A stretch of DNA of 64,000 bases, taken from the NCBI GenBank assembly GCA_007258455.2, contig VDFB02270651.1:495078320-495142319 (forward strand). Direction: 5' to 3'. The notes below the pieces were generated by a model. It was not told the DNA's origin, searched no databases, and saw only the letters and a list, made by a program, of their open reading frames with translations. Made by a program: the position numbers and the translations under genes. This document shows positions 46,189 to 58,639 of this stretch, piece by piece (positions within the stretch are counted from its first letter, which is position 1; each line of letters opens with the position of its first letter). Origin of the DNA: Sequoia sempervirens (taxonomy: Eukaryota > Streptophyta > Pinopsida > Cupressales > Cupressaceae).

Positions 46189-48058
46189 GATTGGATTTGA
46201 TTGATCAAGATTTGTGAAGCTTGGCTTGGAACACAAGTTGGTTTTGCATGAGTTGATGTGATGTTGAAGCGCACGTTAGCTGCAACTAATATTGATTGTT
46301 TGGATTAATGTTCGATGAAAGATAAAGCCTGATAAGGAAAATATTCTTGTCAAAATATGCCATGGGCTAGTGATTTGGATTTTGGCTCACAAATGCTTGA
46401 CCAATTTGATTTTATGTTTTCCAATGTTCAGATCACCACATAAGTTGGAAGATATAGATTAGGACTTATTCTCGAAGGAAGATGCAAATATCTACCCCCA
46501 GTGTCTAGCAATGTATGGAATGCCATGGGCATAGATGCTTGGATAGGTGTGTGGACGGATGGATATGGTAAGCACACAAGGGATGCCAAGGATTATCTTG
46601 TGACAAGATAAGGTGTTCAAATAGAGGAATGCTTTATTGGATAATGTTTCATGGCTCAGATAATTTTGGGTAGGATAGGATCAATGAAAATGACTCATGT
46701 CAAGATGTCTACCATAAGCAAGTGTAAAGTGTACACCAAAGTTTTATCAAGATCGAGATAATTTGGAAGATCAATGTAGATGGATGAAAATGGATTGGAT
46801 AAATGGTTCATGGATGAATGAATTTATTATGGATGAGATGGATGGAATGTTGGATTTATTATGGATGGGATGAGATGCTTCCATATGAACTAGCACACGT
46901 AGATGCTTGATTCTACACATGACGCCTATTTGCTAGGTTTTCATCATAGTACCTACCCAAAGTGCCACCATAGTGGTTTTCACTGGAGGACAATTTTTTT
47001 CTTTACCATTTTCAATCCTTTTTCTGATTTTTTTGGATTTTTGATTTTTTTAAATTTTTTGAAAGATTTTAAGCTCATGTTGAATCACCTGGTGGTGTTG
47101 ATGTAGATGCTTCTATCATAATGTGCCATCAATATCCTACTTGAAGAAGCTTCTTTTCCAAGATATGTGCACTTGAATACAACTTTTGAGATCCTGATCT
47201 GCTTTGCTAATACCAGAGTTAAATTTGTCTTTGTGTGCATATCACGATAGAGTGCCTTTTGAATCCTTATGACGAAGGGTCGTTGCCAACACATGGTCAA
47301 TGAAAGAATTGGATATCATGTGTGGAGGCGTGGATGGTGGAGTGTGCTTAGGAATAAACGATGGATTGGTTGATAGTTTGGAACATTTGACTCTCCAAAC
47401 TTGGGAAGATGAGCAATAATGGGTGGATACGAAAGTGTGTATGGAATTAGGACCAACTACTTGATATACTTTGTGTGTTGCTTGAGAAGCCTACTTTTTT
47501 CTTTATGGACATCTTTGATGGATACTTTTCCCTTTTTTATTTTTCCCCATAGTTTCTTTGACTAATGGAGTTTGATAGGGATACTCTTTCTTTGTATTTT
47601 TGGTATCCGTGTGTATTTGATTTGTCCATTATGCTTCTCAAATTCTTTTGCTTTGATAGCATTCTTCATGATTTGATTCAAATCTTTCTTTTGATGTTGG
47701 TCCCAATTCGTGAATGGGGTGATGGGTGGATGAAGATTCATGATGTGGCTGGGTGTAGTATTAGCATTGGTTTCATCATAAGGATTCTTCGTGCTCCCTA
47801 TGTTGATGTTTGCTTGAGACGAAGTTGCCCCCAGTATTGTGGAAGTAGTACCTTCATGCTTTGATTCTGCCTATTTTGAGAGTTCCTATTTAGAATGCAT
47901 TCTCTGATAAATGATTAATGTAGGTAATTTATTACTTCAATTTGTTGCTCTACTGACTTCAGAATATCCTATTTGGTTTGACCTATTTCCTTGAGTGGAT
48001 AATGTTGGATATATTCATATATGATGTCCTTAATTTGAATTTGGGATATATCTGATCC

Positions 48059-49838
48059 TTATGTTGACAACTCAATTTGACTATAGGAATCAATAACTTT
48101 CTCTTTTTGTGTAATAATGTCAGGAGTAAAGGAATCATGTTCTGAATGAAGATCATCTACGTGTCCATCCAAAGAAAGCATCTCATGGGTAGATGGAGGA
48201 GTATGTGTCATATGGCTATGATCATTATTTGTGACATCTTGTATAGATAGGATAGTTCCCATTAGATCATTGTAGTATTGTGGAGATACAAATTCTTGAT
48301 CTTGATTAATTTTGGAATTGCTTTTGACATACTTTGGATCAAGTTCTTGACATGGGTCAATTTCAAAGGATGGATTTCTTATAAAGGGTTTTTGGATATC
48401 TTCATTAGGAATAGGAAGCGACTCAATATCCTCTTGATCTTTGGGTGAATTTGGATCAAGTGTTGAGTTGAAGATTCCTTCAATATTTGTAACCATGAGG
48501 TCAAAAGATGTCAATATGTCTTGGAAAGGACCATTGCTAGACTTTGGTGAAAGATGTTGATCATTCTTTGGAATAAATACTTGAGATATGTCGTCTAAAT
48601 CTTTAGGTGATGTAGAGACATTTTCAATATGATCATTGGTCGATGGATCATGGATTATGTCAATAGGATCAAATAATTCTAACAATCCTTGAAATAGGTC
48701 ATTGCCGAATATTGTTGAGGGGTTTTGATCATGACTAAAAAGTGACTCTTGGTGTATGTTGAGTTGATCATTGGATAAAGTAGAAACATCTTCAATCTGC
48801 TCAATGATGGATAGATCTTGATCATTATTTTCAACAATTATGGTGGAGAGATTGTCAATGTCTTCAACCATAGCATCAAATGATGTTAACATTTCTTGAA
48901 TTGGATCATTGTTGGCAGATTTTGATCATGATTGAAAAGTGACTCTTGATATATTTTGATTTGATAATTGGATGAGGTAGAAACATGTTCAAGGTGCTCA
49001 TTGATGGATAGTTGTGATTGATCTTGGAGATGTGATGACTGATCTTCGAGATGGGGTGATTTGGTTTGTTGTTGATTTTGTTGATCTTGATATCTAACCT
49101 CTTGACATTGGAGATATTGTTCTTGATGTGGTTGTGGACACAACTCAATGCTTTGGTGACATGGTTTGACCAATGGAAGAGTGTATTGATTTTTGGGTGG
49201 AGATGTCTCTTGGTGATATGAATCAATTAATTTTCTAAATATAGCAATATGATCTCACAAAATTTGATCTTAATTTTGATCTTGACACCGTTGATATGGT
49301 TGATTTGGTTTTTGTTCAAACATATTTGATTTATGTCTACTTGTGGTGTTTGTATGGGGTCATGGAAAAATTTATTTTGTACAATGTTCTAATTTGGGAA
49401 GATGTTTGAATTTGGCATTATCGGTTGAAATTGAACATTGTTGTGGTTGGGAATCACATTGCTCTGATTTGGGTAACTTTGATTTTGCATGGTGTTACCT
49501 TGAATTAAATCAATACACGGAGTTGTTAACATATCATTTGGACTTTAAAAAACATTTGAATGATTCACAAACATATCTATCCCAAATTTTACCAAGTGTG
49601 GATTTGAAATGTTCATGTTTGGAAAACTTACAATACTTGGTATATTCACTTTTGGCATGTATGGATTTGGTGGGATAATGTTGTTTTGTTGAAGACTCAT
49701 GCATTGATTTTTTGGTTGATAGATTTTTAGGTTTGGACTTTGATTTAAATCTACCATAGGGAAAGGCGTTCCAAAATTTAGATTGGGTATACTCACATTT
49801 GTTGTACCATTGAGGTTTGTAGGAGATAATGATCCCAT
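48059..49838 (-). pseudogene. Low-complexity open frames in the LARD-like element (gag-like position)
   Basis: Minus-strand frames 49838-49545, 49173-48886 and 48892-48059 (277 codons, no stop) encode Asn/Ser/Asp/His/Gln-rich sequence. The last two contain diverged copies of one block (EHVSTSSNYQIKIYQESLFN and EDVSTLSNDQLNIHQESLFS), and further Asp-rich blocks repeat inside the 277-codon frame. No conserved gag, protease, RT or integrase motif is present. These may be a decayed or rapidly evolving element protein, or chance open frames in low-complexity DNA. Confidence 0.4.
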
Positions 49839-50168
49839 GTATGGATTTTATAAGTGTGAGTTTTGATAATCAATTGGTATTGTAAGGCTTTGATAGTTTG
49901 CTTGATTTAGATTACTCATGATGTATGAATCAAGTTTATATTCTATGTTCTTCTTGTGTTGAGATCTAGTTTGGACCATAAAATAGGGATCAACTTTCAG
50001 GAATATGGGAGGAAAACCTCTAACTCCTTAGGTTGGTCTAAACTTTAGGTACAAAAAGAAAATCTAAGATGTTACAGATCAAAGAATGGTGATGAGATAA
50101 ATGAAAGATGGATGATGTGAATGATTGGACTCTTAAGGAACCTTGGAGGGATTCTAGACTTTAAGACT

Positions 50169-50238
50169 TTTGAATTTTTGATTTTGGATTTGATTTGGAT
50201 TTTGATTTTGGATTTTGGATTTGATTTGGATTTGATAA
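50169..50238. repeat. Simple GATTTTGGATTT-type repeat
   Basis: Irregular tandem run of GATTTTGGATTTGATTTGG words. Low complexity, inside the LARD-like element. Confidence 0.8.
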
Positions 50239-52408
50239 AGAACTCATAAACTCCAAGAGGTTGGATGTTATCTTGGAATAAATTTGTCCACAAGGTGATA
50301 ATTTAACTAAGTGCATGAAGAAGGATTCATCTACACACACCTAGTCAAATAAGATGATTTTGATTTGATTTAAAGGATTTGCAAAAAATTCTAGTATGAA
50401 GAATTTTTTCAAGATTCTAAGAGTTTTTTGTGAGATGGGTTTGGATTGATGTTTTGAGGATAGATGAAAGTGTTTATTTTGATCCTAAGTGAACTTAGAG
50501 AGACTTTTGTTTACTAGACTGAGTTTTTGAAGAACAAGCTTTTCCCTAAGAGTACTTCAAACCAATAGATCAATGTTTTCCCAAAAGACCATAAGAAAAA
50601 AGATAAACAAGCACATGTGTGGGGTTCAATTGATTTCATCTTGATTAATGAATTTCTTTTTACCACATCCACACTTCTTGCTTAGTTTCAAACTGAATGT
50701 CTATGTCTCAATTCCTTTTCAACCCACAAGGTCCATTATGTGGAAATCAAGAGAATCAAGGCAATAGTTCCCTAATTTTGACTTTTGAGAGAGCAAATTG
50801 AGATATAAACCCAAATACTTAGAAGCCTCTAAGGATGAAATCCCTAGGGACAAGCAGTAGCACTTAGATTTTTCCAAGGTATTTGATCCTTCCAAAGGGT
50901 TTGAAATTTGATGACCTTGTTGAATGTTTGTTTTCCAATGTTTTAGATTTCAAGCAATGTGTTTGATTGGCTCACAGATTGCACAACCTTAAGATAGAAA
51001 ATAAAACATGTGTTGAATTCCCACTTGGATAAATCCAGCTATGATTATTCAGAGTGGATGATTAGAAGCTTGACCACACTAGCTCTCCTCCACGACACTC
51101 ACTTCTATGGGTCATCCAAGCTTCAATTCTCATGAATCTCCCATGAAAAACTTTTCATCTCTACAAATAACTACAAATATGTGGGGTGGCTCTGCAGGTC
51201 CGACCTCCTAATGACAACAAATATTGGGATTTTGGATTCTAAACAAAGGTTTGTAGTAAGGGCATCTAGTTTAGGGGGTGCAATGATAAAATCCTTGTGA
51301 GAGATCTCCCAACCCTTAGAACAAGGCCTTTACACATCATAAAGATACTGGGGGAGAGTTATCATGCAATACTTCCCATTGTTTACGATTTTCATTGCAA
51401 CCAAAAATTTATATAGCGGTTTGGAAGAGCTTGGCTTATGCTTGTTACCGCTTGGGTTGTTCCCTTGGGGTGAGTAATTTTTCCCACCAAGGTAGGCCCT
51501 CTAGAGATAAACAAAAGTGAGTAAGTACATCTGTAGTTCGATCAATCTTTGTTTACGTGAAGAAAGAGAGAACACACACAATGTATTTACTCACACTAGC
51601 AAGATTTGTTCAATTTTAAGAGCCCAGATTTGAAATGTGGAGGCAATCCTTTAGACAACCTAATATCACCAAAATGATTTTGATTCTCAAGATCGCTGTG
51701 AAGCATGAGAGAAGTGCATACTCATTTCAATGGTATTAGTTTGTAAAAATGATTACAAAACAAGGTAAGCACATGTTCATTTTAAATCCTTGAAGACAAT
51801 AGTGAGTTCTTTTTAAAACACCAAATTTGAGTGTTTGAAGTTGTTTGTTCAATTCTTAAGACCCAAAATCAAATCTAGTGAGTTTCTAATGTTTTTTTAA
51901 CCCTTTGTGAAAAAGAAAGCTTTTGTAGGTTCTTTTTAAAACCCCAAAAAAATGTAGTTAAGTTCTAAAGTTGAAGATAACAATATCCAAAGATGGGATT
52001 AAAAATGCTTCCAAAGTGTTAAATAACACTTTTTTACAATTATGAAAAAGAAAGTGCCATAATAAGCTCTTCTTGTTTTCTTCTTTTCCTAGACAATGGA
52101 TATCAAATGCTTTTTCTTTCACTTCAATGCTCCATGCTCCTCTTAAAACTAGAATCCATGCTCAAAATGTTAGATGAGATCAAGAAACAAGAAGATATGA
52201 GGGTTAGATGAATGATTAAGCATAAAAACCCTAAAATTTAGACCATGTTACAATGTGTTTTGACTTTAGGTGTAAAATTGAAAATTTTGACTCTACAAAA
52301 TTGAGAAAAACTTACACCATTGCATAGCTTATGAAATTCTACCCAATTTAAAAAAAAAGCTTCGAAAAATACCTTCGTATGACCAAGATATGGCCATTTT
52401 AAGATTGA

Positions 52409-52630
52409 CTATAAAAGCGTTAAAACAGAGAGCATATGCGCTAAAACAGAGAGCAAATGTGAAAAAATAGAGAGAAAATGTGTTAAAACAAAGAGCATAT
52501 GTGCTATAATATCCTGTATATGCGCTGAAATAGGAGGTAAATGCACTAATCTGTGTTATGGATGCACTATAACAAGGCTTTGATCTGCCAAAAGTCACCA
52601 CCAATGCGCTGAAATGGACAGTGGATGCAC
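52409..52630. repeat. Degenerate tandem repeat of about 22-24 bp near the element 5' end
   Basis: Repeating words of the type ATGCGCTAAAACAGAGAGCA, decaying to the right. The minus-strand frame reads as a Phe/Cys/Ala-rich periodic peptide without credible coding function. It lies in the untranslated leader region of the minus-strand LARD-like element. Confidence 0.7.
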
Positions 52631-52699
52631 TATATCAGAATTCACAAATGAACTTGTTGACAAAACCTGCAAGAAAAATATTAAAAATGGGGCTAGGCC

Positions 52700-52717
52700 T
52701 CATAGTGGGCACCAAAA
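52700..52717 (-). promoter_or_regulatory. PBS of the 10.7-kb LARD-like element
   Basis: Minus strand TTTTGGTGCCCACTATGA directly after the 5' LTR end at 52718. The TTTTGGTG start is shared by the other two gypsy-type LTRs of the window (30731 minus, 60712 plus). Confidence 0.75.
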
Positions 52718-53934
52718 TGTGAACACTCCAACCTAGACCTGTTCAAACATGGACAAACAAACAAACATTAGTCCTCAAACAAGTTTAAACCAAACATTCC
52801 CTATGAAATTCATTCAAGCATAAGAACAAGAAAACAACATAAAATATCAAATAAAAGCTGATGAAATCTCATTTGAATGCTCAAACCAACATCCCATAGG
52901 GGTTTGATGTGGAAAGAAGCCCTTTCCCAATTCCTTGATAAGTTTGATGATGATTGATTGATCCTTGATGAAAAATGCCAATAACCTAGTTATGGATGAT
53001 GAATTCTATGATGACTTGGATGAAAATGTAAATGAACTTGCATAAACTTGTGGATAATAACCTTGCATCAAAATCTGGATCCTAAATCAATAGAGAAGGC
53101 CTCTACTTATAATGAAGTAGGATGGAGGATTGAAGAATAGGAAGAATGTGGGATTAAAACTTGAACCAATGGCATTGTGCCACTTGTCAACATGCTAATG
53201 AAGGAGAGTGGAGCACATTTTGAACAATGTGCATGTTAAATGCATGTAGGTGGAATTTGAATTTGAAGAAGTGACTTGTGTAAGGAGGGATGTAAAAGAA
53301 ATTAATGCCAAGTTGGCTCAAGGAGAGGACATGTAAGAGCTTTTAATGCCAAGTTGGAGGACAAAAGTCCTTTGGGAGGGAGAATTCAAATAAGTGGAAT
53401 ATTCCAAGAATATGCCATATTTGAATGAAAATAGGGGGAATTAGTAAATCAAATAAATTGATTTACATGTGCAACTTGCAAAAGCTAGAGGAATGGATGA
53501 TTACTATTAGGAGCTAATTAATCTAGGATTAATTAACTTAGAGGAGATTAGTTGATTGTGACATTTAATTTAAATGCCTTGAATTTATTTAAATCAAATG
53601 AGAGGATATTGGAAGATTAGTAATTTAATTAAATAAATTTGATTTATTCAATTAAATGAAGAACATTAGGATTTAATTAAATAAAGTTGATTTATTTAAT
53701 CAAAGAGAGAACATTAGGATTTAGTTAAATAAAGTTGATTTATTTAATCAAAGGAAGAACATTAGAATTTAATTAAATAAAGTTGATTTATTTAATTAAA
53801 GGAAGAATTTGATGAATTAATTAAATAAAGATTATTCAATTAATTGGTTAGTAAAGAAATGATCAAGGAAGAATCAAAGCCAGTTAATTAGGATCGAGTG
53901 CATGATATCAATCAGGATATTTTGAGTGTCTACA
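52718..53934 (-). repeat. 5' LTR of the 10.7-kb LARD-like element
   Basis: Direct repeat of 43215-44362; about 70 bp longer, chiefly through one extra 48-bp AT-rich unit and a short duplication near 53520. Confidence 0.88.
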
Positions 53935-53939
53935 AAAAC

Positions 53940-54040
53940 AAATCTAGATATGTCTTCAAACCCACATTTTGATGATATTGATATTAGGTATTTTAAAGAA
54001 GCTAGATATTCCAATAGTGAGATCCCCAATATTGATTTCT
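53940..54040 (+). pseudogene. Unidentified reading frame, 3' part
   Basis: Continues the frame that stops at 43214: INLDMSSNPHFDDIDIRYF, then KEARYSNSEIPNID. It is cut off by the truncated 5' end of LINE C near 54040. Family unknown. Confidence 0.4.
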
Positions 54041-57000
54041 CTCATCCCCAAGAAAATAGAATGTCCAAACTTTGCTAACTATTAGTTAATTTTATTTTGC
54101 AACAGTATTTATAAGATTAAATTGCCATGGTGATGGAAAATAGGCTGAAAATTATTTTGACAAGCATCATCTCTCTTGAGTAGAGCAGATTTACTCCTAG
54201 AAGAGATATCATGGAAGGAATAATTATAGAAAATAAAATAATTCACTTGATTAAAATCTTGAGACAAAAGTTCATGGTCTTAAAACTAGACATTCGAAAA
54301 GCATATGATAATTTATGCTAACATCTCCTCATGTTGATCATGAAGAAATTTGGATTCAATGACCAGTGGATAGAGTGAGTATACAACTGACATTCCACGG
54401 TTCTATTCTCAGTCCTTGTTAATGGAGTGTCATGTAGTTTCTTTACAAGTTCTTGAGGACTACGACAAGGGGACCCCTTGTCCCTAAAGGACCTCTTTTA
54501 GTGTAGTGTACTATGGTTTCAAGGCAACTTTTGAATGAAGAAAAATCCATAATCTTTTTCTTCTACACTAAAAAAAACTTTAAAGGAAAGATAGCCCAAT
54601 TATTGGGTTTTCCCATTGGTACAATTTCAAGAAAATATTTAGGTGTTCTCTTATTTTGTGGTGATTTCTAAAAAAAATTATGGAAGAACACAATCAAGAC
54701 ATTGTCAAAATAAGGTTCTAATTTGGGAAGGTAGATAGATATCATTGGTTGAGTTATAGGAAAATTCACTGTCAACAATTCACTCCAACAAATTCACCTC
54801 CAACAATTCATCACCAACAATTCATCACCATGACAAATTTATCTCATGGAAAATTCACCACCAGCAATTCATATCATATTGCCGGCGGTGAATTTTCCAC
54901 AAGATGAATTTGTCATGACGATGAATTGTTGGAGGTGAATTTTCTTCAAGCCCACTAGTTGACATGATAAAAATGATTAAAATAGTATTGGATTTCATAC
55001 CAATATAAGAAGGAAAAATCAAGTCTAAATGGTATCTTGAAAATGTTTCTATGGGAAGGTTAAAATGAGGTTAAACGACTTCCTCTTATACATTGGGACC
55101 AAGTAAAAAAAGTAAACCTCTTGGAGGAATTGGTATTAAATATCTAGAAATGTAGAATCAACCACTTGGTGCAAAGTTAATTTGAAGGATGCACTTTGCT
55201 CTAGAATCCCTATGGAGCAAAATCTTTTAAAAAAAAAAAAAATTGCTTGGAAAACTATGACCTTAGCAAAATCTTTACCATTACCAACACACCAAATTGC
55301 TCCCATATTTGAAAATTTATGTGGGAGTATAGGCCTCTCATTATAGAGCACCTAATGTGGCAAATCAATAATGGAAGATCAATGAACTTTTGGATAGAGT
55401 CTTGGAACGATTATTGTCCCCTCATTGAAATGGAAAATTTGAGAAAATATCTTAGTTTTGGAAAATATGAGAGAGAGAAAAGTCACAAATTATATGAGAA
55501 TTAACGACTCAACTAGAGGTTCTTCCTGGTATCAGTTCTCATTTGATGATGTCCCAATTAATAATCAGACAAAAATAAAACTCATTTAGAGCTAGAAAAA
55601 TGAAAGATAGTCTTAAACTCTCAATCATACAAAAATATTTAGTGTGACATGAAATCTTGAGATTATTCTATCAAGCTAGGATTTTAGATCCAAAATTTTA
55701 GAATGAGGAATGATAGGTGGTCATTTGACTTATGCTAGAACCAAGCGATTCTTCCTAAATTCAATGCCTTCACATGTATGACATTACACAAGTGAATATT
55801 AACAAGAGATAGATTGCACATAGTTGGCATTTTAGGATTGGATTGGTGCCCAATGTGTAAAAATAGTGAAGAATCCATACGCCACCTCCTCCTAAAGTAC
55901 ACCTTTTCCTCCCAATTTTGTGATTAGTTGTGTGGAAAACTTAATTGAAATGGAGCATGACAGGGTGATCTATTGGTCGTCTTTCAAAGTTGGCCTAGGA
56001 TTTACTTGAAAACATTTTGGGCTAGCATATGGATTGCTAGTCCATCACTACTCATATGATAGATCTAGAAGGAAATAAATCAAAGAATTTTCAATGATGA
56101 GGAATGATGCATTGAACAAGTTCTTGAGAAAACTAAAAATAGAATTTGTGAAATATTGAACTCAAGAGCCCATTCAAAAATAAATTCTACCTTCACAATG
56201 TGGGATGATGAGATAATGAAATGACAGGATGGTCTAAAATTCCCTTATACAAGGGTAGGTGCAAGAAGTTGGGTCCACTTTTTGATAAAAAATTGGAAGC
56301 GTTTTTCCTAAAAATCAAATTTTGTTACAGTTGGATTAAAACTTTGAAATATAGTTACACATAGAAAATATAAAATATACAATTTTGATTTTAGTTTTCA
56401 AATATGTATTTTTTCTAATACCTAGATGATAAAAAAAATATAGGTTTGAAAAAAGCCACTTTTCAAAAGTCACTTTTTTAGGACCATACCATGCATGTGT
56501 CCAAAAAACATAATTTGACCTAAATAAAATTATTTTTCTAATTTCTTTTGGGAAAAGATGTATATTGCACTAAAGATTGATGAGGTTTTTTTTAATTATT
56601 TTTTTCTAAATATTTTTTATTAATTTTGTATTGGCCCTACTTGTTATTTTTGAAAACCCCTCATGTTTGGCAAGCATAATTTGAGTTAAACTAATAATTT
56701 TCTTAGTTTTTTTTCATTGAGTAAATAATTGTGTGTAAATTAATGACATAAATGTTTTCAAGAAAAAAACTTAAAAAATTAAAAGTTATTAAAAAATATG
56801 AACACCTAACATTTCAAGTTTATGAACTAGTTTCCTTATAAATTAATTAAAAGTATAAAATTAAATCCAATCATAAAAAATTACATATTTGAAAACTATA
56901 CATTTTCATCTATAATGGGTTTTAATTTCATAAAAAAATTCTACAAAAAAAGTTGACAACCATATTGCCAAAGTCATTTTTTTCTCTTGACATTAGCATG

Positions 57001-57119
57001 ACCTTGTACTTCTAGGTCCAAGGCTAAGGGTTGGGTTACCATGCCTTTCCCAAGCCTAAAACTAAACTTGAAAGGTGCTTTGGATTTTTTTTTTATAAAA
57101 TGGGTACCCGCTTTAAAAC
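54040..57119 (+). mobile_element. LINE C: 5'-truncated copy related to LINE B
   Basis: Starts inside RT (LIPKKIECPNFANY) and matches LINE B from 39393 to its end, including the 1-kb 3' region and terminal GGGTACCCGCTTTAAAA. RT motif A (MVLKLDIRKAYDN) is present. Motif B (GLRQGDPLSL) runs into a deletion of roughly 0.45 kb relative to LINE B. Many stops and frameshifts. It contains MITE 2 and lacks the SINE and 37-bp duplication of LINE B. 5' truncation is common for LINEs. No clear TSD seen. Confidence 0.83.
54743..54961. mobile_element. MITE 2: second MULE-type foldback element, in LINE C
   Basis: The 201-bp element is at 54752-54952, flanked by CATTGGTTG (54743-54751) and CACTAGTTG (54953-54961), a 9-bp TSD with two changes. 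LINE B has the empty site CACTGGTTGACGTGATAA at about 40598. The right terminus reads GGCTTGAAGAAAATTCACC in reverse complement, nearly the same as the left end of MITE 1. The arms again consist of AATTCAYC-type words. Confidence 0.82.
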
Positions 57120-57206
57120 ACCTTCCATGTCAGCCTCATAGTCTTCTTCAATAAACCCTTCCATGATAATCTCTTTTGGAGGAATAGGATATCTCCTAAT
57201 TTCCAT
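57120..57206 (-). pseudogene. Start of a copia-type gag reading frame next to a PBS
   Basis: After the PBS at 57257-57270 the minus strand gives ATG 57206 with MEIRRYPIPPKEIIMEGF and an acidic continuation. It is cut at 57119 by the 3' end of LINE C. Whether it is the real gag start or a leader peptide is uncertain. Confidence 0.4.
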
Positions 57207-57256
57207 GTGTTCAACCTCCAAGATCTACCTCAACGATTGAGCCAATTGAAGGAACT

Positions 57257-58517
57257 AAGCTCTGATACCAATTATTGAACACCCAAAATACTGAGAGGGG
57301 GGGGGGGTGAATAAGTATTCATTGAAATTCATTAACTTTATCAACTTAAACATGCATTCAAAGCATCTCATCAAACTTGCAGAAATGGAAAGGAAGAATT
57401 AAAACATGCATCACATCATTGAGCACAAGAACACCAGATTTATGTGGAAAACCATTGAAAGTAAAAAACCATGGTGAGGATTAGTTCATAATATATTATA
57501 ACTAGTTATAATGGATTTACAAAATAGTGGACTCACTATCTAGAAAGAATGACTCACTACAAGAGGCTCACTGCCTAGAATAGAAAGAGATAGAAGAAAG
57601 GGTGGCTCACTGCCAAGGATGAACTATTAACAATGCACCTACAACATGCTGAAAACACAGTTCCAATTAAGCTCAGAAAGCAACTTTACACACTTCATAC
57701 TTCACTACTATCACCTTTTGCACTTCACACTACATCAAATATCACACACACACTCTTACTTACATCTAATACTCTCATCCACATCTCACATCATCACCAC
57801 AACACTCAATCAACCTCCTATATATACCGCAACCAACCAAAGCATCAATTAGGTTGGCCTAATTAGATGAAACGTATAGCACCATAATCTGTCGGCACAA
57901 AACTCCAACACACACGCCTTATAGAAGGAACCAAAATGTGTTCTTCACCAAAATAGGTCGGCATGACCTATAATCACTCCCACAAATCCACTCCTTATAC
58001 AAATCAACTCTACACAACCCCAAAACCCTTAGGTCAGCACCACACAACAAATTGGTGAAGCAATAGTTGAATGAACCAACTATTCATTTACAACTCGGCA
58101 CGTGGATCACCAAACAAATTTCCACTTGGAGTGCATACACTTTTGACATCCTCAAAAACCTCCTCAAAACTGCACAACATAATAATCATCCGTGGTGGAA
58201 TGTGAAGCATTCCAATATGCACTCTACAACTGCAACTCTGCCATTACTAAGCCTAGTACATTGCTATTGATATCTTCAACTGTGGAAGACATACAACCCT
58301 GAAACTTTGGATGTAAACTCCTTCAACACCATCAACACTTGAAAACTGCATGACAATATGATGCACTACAGAGAATTCAAACGATAAAACTATTCCTCTA
58401 TTCACTAAATATGCACAATAGGACTTAGTGAATTCTTCAGTACACTTTGTCTTCTTTGGATCAATACTTCTACATTATACAATGGGTTTCCATCACTGAC
58501 AACACCATATACCAACA
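57257..58517 (-). mobile_element. Copia/Sirevirus-like 5' LTR with PBS
   Basis: Minus strand TTGGTATCAGAGCTTAG (plus 57257-57271) is the initiator tRNA-Met PBS, two bases from the LTR end at 57273. The LTR runs about 57273-58517; its inner end shows CTGAGA followed by 11 Gs and TGAATAAGT (57291-57316), matching the Sirevirus-like LTRs at 9646 and 15783. Its outer end, GACAACACCATATACCAACA, also resembles theirs. The interior beyond the first 90 codon bases is lost at the LINE C junction, so this is a fragment. The outer boundary is inferred from that similarity. Confidence 0.72.
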
Positions 58518-58639
58518 TGCTCATGTTGTCGACAATGTGATACAAGCATCTTGACTCAACCAATCAATGTTCATTAGAAATGAAATTACAAGAAGAAATT
58601 AAAACTTCATTACTTGCATCAGAGGACTTTTCTATGGTG

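Larger units (their letters stand above)
43215..53934 (-). mobile_element. Large LARD-like LTR element (10.7 kb), pol-less
   Basis: LTRs at 43215-44362 and 52718-53934 (TGTGAACACT...GTGTCTACA on the plus strand). On the minus strand the right LTR is 5' and is followed by TTTTGGTGCCCACTATGAGG as PBS. The purine tract AAAGAGGGGCAAAA precedes the 3' LTR (plus 44363-44376). The candidate TSD GAAAT/AAAAC is degenerate, but frame continuity of the interrupted ORF supports a 5-bp duplication. Each LTR has a TATA-like motif on the minus strand (TTATAAATAGAGG at plus 43593-43605; TTATAAGTAGAGG near plus 53100-53112). The 8.36-kb interior has no recognisable gag core, protease, RT or integrase, only low-complexity Asn/Ser/Asp-rich open frames. 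Confidence 0.85.
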
